From Unio delphinus (taxonomy: Eukaryota > Mollusca > Bivalvia > Unionida > Unionidae), in assembly GCA_029339505.1 (NCBI GenBank), contig JAQISU010000098.1, positions 1,373,501 through 1,437,500 of the forward strand: a stretch of DNA of 64,000 bases, in the 5' to 3' direction. The notes beneath the pieces are model-generated. The model made no database searches and had not been told where the DNA came from. It saw only the letters and a list, made by a program, of their open reading frames with translations. Of the stretch, positions 58,477 through 64,000 are shown piece by piece; the stretch's first letter is position 1; the number at the start of each line of letters is the position of its first letter. The translations under genes and the position numbers were made by a program.

Positions 58477-59523
58477 GTAAGTAGTACAGACTCTAACGGA
58501 AAAGGAGTATATAATGATCTGAAAGTGAAATGTTTTGATTTGATATTATAATTTTTTTTTAGGACACCTATCTGCTCCTTAGCTATTTATAGCCTGTGAC
58601 CTTTGAGGTGACCCCCTTTGGCCAAAAGGTCTTAAGGGATTTTATATCTGTGTGTTTCCCCTCAGTTTTTTGTTGTGATATTGGTAACAAAATCAACTAG
58701 AATTTTAAAGATAAAGAAAATACTTGTTCATATTCCTGTCTTCGGGTTCCCATTTTGTTTCTGCCTCAGGTTCTAAAAGTTTTATTTAATGTGGTTTGTA
58801 CTCCCTCCTTTTAGGTATTCACTTTCCAGGTGGTTTACTTGCCTTGTTTATTGTTTCTTTGTGATCCTTGTCAGGGAATCTTTTTTATTCAGTGTTTACT
58901 ATGTGTGTGTATGCTATTTTGTTTTTTCAACTGCTATATTTTGTTTATCTGTTTGAACTGGCTTATATAGATCAAATTTGCCCCATTTTGTTATGAGAAT
59001 AAAAAACTTAATAAAGTGGGCAAGAAGTGAGTTGGTAGTTGTTGCTTATTGGCTTATAACAGAGATAAAGGGTTGTTATGATATACATTGCTGTTCTAAC
59101 AATTTTATACACTTACTCATAATTATTGACATATTTTCTTGTCAATGTCTTTATAGAGTTCATTGTCTTTGGTTAGTTTTGACTTTTATCTGTCAGTGTC
59201 TTTATAGATTTTCTTGTATTGGTTTGGTTAAAATTTACTTTTTTCTGTCAGTGCCTTTATAGATTTCCTGGTTTTTGTTTGGTTAGATTTCAAGATAAAC
59301 AGTGTATTTGCATATTTTATGCAGAGATAAAATAACAAGACATTTAAAAAAAATTAACAAACAATTTAACTTTAGCAATTTAGTCAAAACTTGTCACTTT
59401 ATTGTTTCTGCCCAAAGCACAGTATTAGATGATGATCAGTAAAAATGCTGATTGGTTAAAGTTCCAGATGTTTGAAGTACTTTGTTTATGTCAGAACACT
59501 CAGAGTGATATAATCAAACATAC
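58477..59523. other. PGAP1 intron 10, 5' part
   Basis: T-rich intron; two imperfect CTGTCAGTG(T/C)CTTTATAGATT copies near 59190-59265. The next expected PGAP1 exon (DHLSIVWCKQL-type motif) was searched for to 64000 and not seen. Confidence 0.4.
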
Positions 59524-59535
59524 CCAGAGTTAGTC

Positions 59536-59775
59536 GGTGCCCCGAGTCTAAAGCGCTTTCTGTTATGGATCACTGCCATCTCACCTCTGTCTGCGTGGGT
59601 TCGAGTCTAAGATTCGGCTAATGTAGTTATGTTAGAAAGTTTGCCATTAGCTTCTTGTGGGTCGGTGGTTTATTTGGGGGGTTTTTCCTGGGTTCTTCCT
59701 CCACCAATAATACTGGCTGCCATGTATAGCCTGTCGTGTGCTGAAAAATGGTGTTAAACCCTACAACAACAACAA
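59536..59775 (+). mobile_element. tRNA-derived SINE, copy 6
   Basis: GGTGCCCCGAGTCTAAAGCG head (9 bp missing in the A-box region), GGGTTCGAGTCTAAG B box, CCATGTATAGCCTGTCG body, GTTAAACCCTACAACAAC tail. Perfect 12-bp target duplication CCAGAGTTAGTC (59524-59535, 59776-59787). Confidence 0.9.
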
Positions 59776-60104
59776 CCAGAGTTAGTCATGGTTGCTAAGC
59801 TGTTTGGTGCATTCAACGTGACATGATTATGGCTGTGTAAGATTTTATTTTGCAGTGTTCACAAACTACTCCACTGAGTTTTTAATAATAAACAACCTAG
59901 TTCATTTATTTGCAGAGGAGAGAGTAAATTGTCCATTTTATCAAATTTTTATCTAGAGCTTTCTTTAGCTAAGTCTAGCACTAGAGAGAATTTATAACCA
60001 GAATGTTCAAAATCTTTATGAGCTCAACATAATCTTCACACACAGCACACAATGTACGATTTTTATTCTTACATAATTATTATAAATTGTCTACTCAATA
60101 AATA

Positions 60105-60692
60105 TAATAAGTGCATAAATACCCAATACAAATAATAAGGTGGGCTCCAAGTGTCTGAGTGGTCTAAAGTGCTCACCTTCATGGATCACTGCAATCTCAC
60201 CTCAGTCTGCATGGGTTCAAGTCTGGGGTTTGACCAGTGTGGTTATGTGAGGAAGCTTGCCAGTAGCTTCTTGTGGATCAATGCTTCTTTCCAGCATTTT
60301 TCCAGTTTTTTCCTCCACCATTAATACTGGCTACCATGTATAGCCTATCTTGTGCTAAAAATGGTGTTAAACCATAATACAATAACGACAACATATAATA
60401 AGCAGTACATAAATCATGTACCCAATACAAAAAAGGAGTACATAAATCATGTACCCAGTACAAAATAGGAGTACATAAATCATGTACCCAGTATAAATGG
60501 GTACATAAATCATGTACCCAGCATAAATGGGTACATAAATCATACACCCAGTAAGGAGTACATTGATCATGTACCTAGTACATATAAGGAGTACATAACT
60601 CATACACCCAGTATATATAAGGAATACATAATTATATACTCTATACATATAATAAGGAGTGCATAATTTATACACCCAATTGATATAAGGAG
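60105..60692. repeat. Minisatellite, about 30-bp units, interrupted by SINE
   Basis: Unit AGGAGTACATAAATCATGTA followed by CCCAGTACAAAT. Split by SINE copy 7 (60140-60394), and by the Tigger element at 60695 into the continuation at 63431-63492 (ATTACATAAATCAAATATCC). Encodes artefactual repetitive ORFs. Confidence 0.85.
60140..60394 (+). mobile_element. tRNA-derived SINE, copy 7
   Basis: GTGGGCTCCAAGTGTCTGAG head, GGGTTCAAGTCTGGG B box, CCATGTATAGCCTATC body, GGTGTTAAACC tail. Target duplication ATAATAAG (60132-60139, 60395-60402). Confidence 0.85.
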
Positions 60693-60694
60693 TA

Positions 60695-63428
60695 CAGTAG
60701 TCCCCCTTTTATAAGTCCACCCCTACTGCAGCAAGAAAGTGGCCTTATAATGCAGGTGGCCTTTCTAGAGGGGGATGACAAATGCGAATAGTAAAATACA
60801 TATGAAGAAAGTCATAATTGCATTTAATTCTAAAGCATTTAATATTTTCTTCTAAAAATCACATGCATGTTGTGAAATCAATGTGAAACAACATGTATCA
60901 TCTTTTTTAAAAGCATGTTGTGAATAACCATTGATATACATGTAGTATTGAAACTGTCTTTATAATAATGTTACAGATCACAATACAGATGTTCTAAGAA
61001 TTCTAAGGCTTGAAAAAGTTACCTAGTGTCATTTGTCTCATGCTTTCTATAGTTTTTCTTTTCTCTTTTTTAAGAATGCCATGTGTTTTTATAATTATGT
61101 CCACAAGTTCAACATTGTTTGTCTCGAGCCCATAATCCAACAATTCTGTGGAATGTATCCATGCAGTTTGCAGTGTAATGCACTGTTTGGCTGGGTTTGG
61201 ATTGTCACATGTGTCACTGTCACTTTCCTTATCCTGGCATGTTTCGTTAGAATTTCTAGCATCGTCTATCATTAATGACTCCCAGTCATCACTAATTGTG
61301 TTCTATGTAGCTAATACATCATCACACTGAACATAATCCTTAAGGGTTGTTCCAGGTGGTATAAGGGGAAGATAGTCCTCTTCATCCCAGTTTTCCTCCT
61401 CTGCCTCTGGTACACCCAATACCTTGTGGAAAAATCCACATTTTCGAAAGCACTTCTGAATCGTTTCGACTGTCAGGACATCCCATGTCAGCCATTGGAT
61501 TGTTTCCAGCAGAGTCACCTGTTTTGCTATCTCCGATGCAGATGTTATATTACCCTTCAGGAACAAAACATGTTTCAACAGCTTTTTCCTGTAGTTCGCT
61601 TTGACTGTCTGGATTAGCCCTGCATCCAGGGGCTGAAGTTTTGAAGTTGTATTTGGAGGAAAGTATGAAACATTTACATTTGACAAATCCAGTTTTGGGT
61701 GTGCTGCACAGTTGTCGAAGAAAAGCAGGATCTTCCTGTTCTGCACTTTCACCTGCTGATTAAGATTTTTGATCCAGGACTCAAATATCTGTCCTGTCAG
61801 TCATGCTGTTCTGTTTGCCTCATATGTAACTCTCAGATGTGTCCGGATATATCCCTTAAAGCACCTTGGATTTTGCGATTTTCCTTTCAGTAGGGTGGCT
61901 TCAGTTTCTGACCAGAAAAACTGGTGCAGAGCAAAACTGTAAATCTCTCCTTTGCTTTTTTCCCACCTTTACATAAATCCCCTTTTTATACCAGCAATCT
62001 TGTTGGCAACGGTCTAAAAAACAAACCAGTCTTGTCACAATTAAAAATATCCTTGCTGTCATATCCCTTGCAGATATTGTTTGTCTTTTGTTCCAATCGT
62101 CGTCAACTTCATCATTAACATCAGCTGATTCTCCACTTAGGAAAGAACACTTAATATTGTTTCAGGCTTTAAATCTGTGCAACCATCCGTTACTTGCGGT
62201 AAAGTCGTCATATCCCATTTCAACTGACAAAATTGTCACTTTTTCCTGGATCATTCGACCGGTGAGTGGAATTTTCTTAGCACATTCCGTGCAAAACCAC
62301 TCAAAGACCTTGTCATTCAAATCAGGATACAAACATCTCCTGGCTCTAACAATCTTCCTTTCTCCGTCCATTCCACCTTCCCATTTCCGCAGAATTGTTT
62401 CCCTATCTTTTACGATGCTGTTTATCTAAGTCTTTCCGATGTCACATTTTTCTTCCAGGATCCTCGAACTCTCCCCCTTTTCAGTTAGTTTACTTTAAAA
62501 TTACTTTTATTTTCTCTTCTAAATTGATAATTTTTCTTTTCCTCAATGAGATGTTGATTTACCGTACTTATTTCAATGTAGCCAAATACAAGACTGATAA
62601 AACAATTTTTCTGCATTTAAACACATTGCCATGTGCTTTTACAGGAAGCACTCTTGTCACTTGATTTGTTAGTCGCAATCTGCTATCCTATAGTTTTCAT
62701 ACATTTCTTTACACTAGGTGAGAGAAACCAAAACGGCTTCGAAATAAACATTAACATCATGCAGATGTGACCGTGAGGATTTGTGATCTTGACAATTATT
62801 TTCAGTAGCAATAGCCACTAATTATCAAAGATAAACAAGCTCAACATCTTACTAAGGAAGCCATAAAGACTATCAAACCATTTGTTGCTAACTTGTGTAT
62901 ATACTATACATCGATACTGCCACTGCTCATGTGTAACTACTGTTCAATAATTGGAATCTTAACAATTATCAGAGTGACTAAACCGGACATCTCACGATAA
63001 CAGCAGCATGTCTAATCTAATTACATGTAATTGCCCTTTTTTATGGATTAAAATTTGAGTCTTTCTTGGCTTTATGGAATAATTGTGGCTTCTGTTGAGG
63101 CATAAATGATATAATATTAACCTTAGTGGTAAATGTACTTATGTCAACACTTCTTTCAGAAACAAAAACCTGACATCGGGAAACATACATCGGATTAATT
63201 AACACATGTTATGAATACAATACTGGCTCTGGATACATATTAAAAAAAAATGAGGCTGCTTGTGAGGGTAAATTTTATATTATTGCCCAAAATGCTGGTC
63301 ACGTTAGCGGGTTGGCTTTTCATGAGGGGTACTTTTGAACAGAAATTCGTCGGTGCCAACAGATTCTGGCCATAAGGAGCAGGTGGCCATTGGTCAGGGT
63401 GGCCGTTCATTCAAGAGGCCGACTACTG
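60695..63428 (-). mobile_element. Tigger-type DNA transposon (2.7 kb)
   Basis: Ends CAGTAGTCCCCCTTTTATAA and, reversed, CAGTAGTCGGCCTCTTGAAT, with shared subterminal GGTGGCC words; TA on both sides (60693-60694, 63429-63430). It carries a broken transposase on the minus strand. It inserted in a minisatellite in PGAP1 intron 10. Confidence 0.88.
61003..62560 (-). pseudogene. Tigger (pogo superfamily) transposase pseudogene
   Basis: In order: a decayed CENP-B-type helix-turn-helix (RKRKIINLEEKIKVIL) and a second DNA-binding domain (CLYPDLNDKVFEWFCTECAK, GYDDFTASNGWLHRF). A frame-shifted segment follows (SADVNDEVDDDW), then the catalytic half KILLFFDNCAAHPKLDLSNV, FPPNTTSKLQPLDAGLIQTV (FDNCAAH and LQPLD-type DDE_1 motifs). 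The CDDVLAT stop at 61303 interrupts the C-terminal tail, which continues to TLGNFFKP at 61003. Several frameshifts and stops make it inactive. It resembles TIGD4/TIGD6-like proteins. Confidence 0.85.
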
Positions 63429-64000
63429 TACAAAAATAATTATATCCAATACAGATAAGGATTACATAAATCAAATATCCAGTACATACAGGTGGCACTC
63501 TTTCGTTTTGTATCTTGCATATAGTTAGATTTGTAAAGAAATAGAATTTCCCATGTTTTCCTCACTGGTTATACTGGCTATCAAAAAAAGGCCTTATATC
63601 TTGGGTTTTGTTAAAAGAACATTTAAGTAGATCAGAAGTTGAGTCAAGAAATTAGTATACCTATGTGAAATACACGAAGCAATGGAAAAACTTTTAGCAA
63701 AATCGGCCCTTCAGAATCGGTAAGATTACAAAAATGGTAATGGATGAAATATGTGGAGTGTTTTCTTTACAGTGGTGTGCATTATGAGTGATTGAATACA
63801 CAGATAGATTCAGAAAATTAGATTGGAGTCATCGAGGGGTCAGATTGTGACCGGCAAGAGTTAGGTACCTTGTGTTATATGGTGAGAGTATACATTAATT
63901 TAACCAGAATCAAGTGCCTGTGCTGATTTCCACAAACACAATATCTAAGAGCTGTTCCATTAAAATATACATGGGACCCAGGGAAGGCACTTTTAAAGTG
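63429..64000. other. PGAP1 intron 10, right edge of window
   Basis: The minisatellite resumes briefly (63431-63492). The rest is AT-rich with no exon recognised. Confidence 0.4.

Noticed and set aside
60278..60675. Cys/Tyr-rich repetitive ORFs (YDLCTHLYWVH-type)
   Set aside because: Artefact of the 30-bp minisatellite and the SINE tail.
59536..64000. Next PGAP1 exon with the DHLSIVWCKQL-type motif
   Set aside because: Reading all plus frames between the repeats gave no match, so it should lie beyond the window.

Overview
This is a stretch of an AT-rich animal nuclear genome. Genes are split into short exons with canonical GT-AG introns. There are no bacterial signals, and introns and intergenic DNA are packed with transposable-element relics. 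A tRNA-derived SINE ending in an AACCCTACAACAACAAC-type tail, pogo/Tigger, hAT, piggyBac-type and L2/RTE-type elements and a Ty3-type LTR retrotransposon point to a marine invertebrate, most likely a lophotrochozoan such as a bivalve mollusc. The species assignment is an inference.

Two conserved host genes were recovered by assembling exons, most of which are far too short to stand out as ORFs. NUDCD3 (NudC-domain co-chaperone) lies on the minus strand. Its first coding exon is at 20745-20851 and exons 2-4 are at 5337-5418, 3828-3927 and 2973-3237; the rest, including the CS domain, lies left of the window. PGAP1 (GPI inositol-deacylase) lies on the plus strand. Its start codon is at 24940 and ten coding exons run to 58476 (801 nt, 267 codons in one unbroken frame, including the GHSMGG lipase motif); the 3' part lies right of the window. 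The two genes are divergent, with start codons about 4.1 kb apart.

NUDCD3 intron 1 (about 15.3 kb) contains an L2-like LINE (5655-14346) interrupted twice: by LTR retrotransposon copy A (5850-11575) and by a DNA-transposon-like insert (about 12036-13811). A decayed pogo-like element (about 14350-16150) and an unclassified dispersed repeat follow. The intergenic region holds an RTE-like LINE endonuclease relic and two tiny related hairpin elements. PGAP1 introns hold several minisatellites, a SINE family (seven copies), hAT and piggyBac-type MITEs, an internally deleted LINE, a non-autonomous pogo-like element, LTR retrotransposon copy B (48733-54475, inside a SINE) and a Tigger element (60695-63428, inside a minisatellite).

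The most interesting signals are: (1) PGAP1 micro-exon 3 (21 nt) lies in a local tandem repeat that also creates an in-frame 66-nt candidate alternative exon; (2) two LTR retrotransposons of the Gmr1-like type (integrase upstream of reverse transcriptase) share the same integrase-core and RT deletions, so they look like a mobilised non-autonomous lineage; the younger copy has an 18-nt tRNA-Pro-type primer-binding site, and the two copies look mosaic (near-identical gag-protease region, clearly divergent LTRs); (3) several cleanly dated nested insertions with intact target-site duplications. No undescribed multi-gene system was found. Identity values are estimates by eye.
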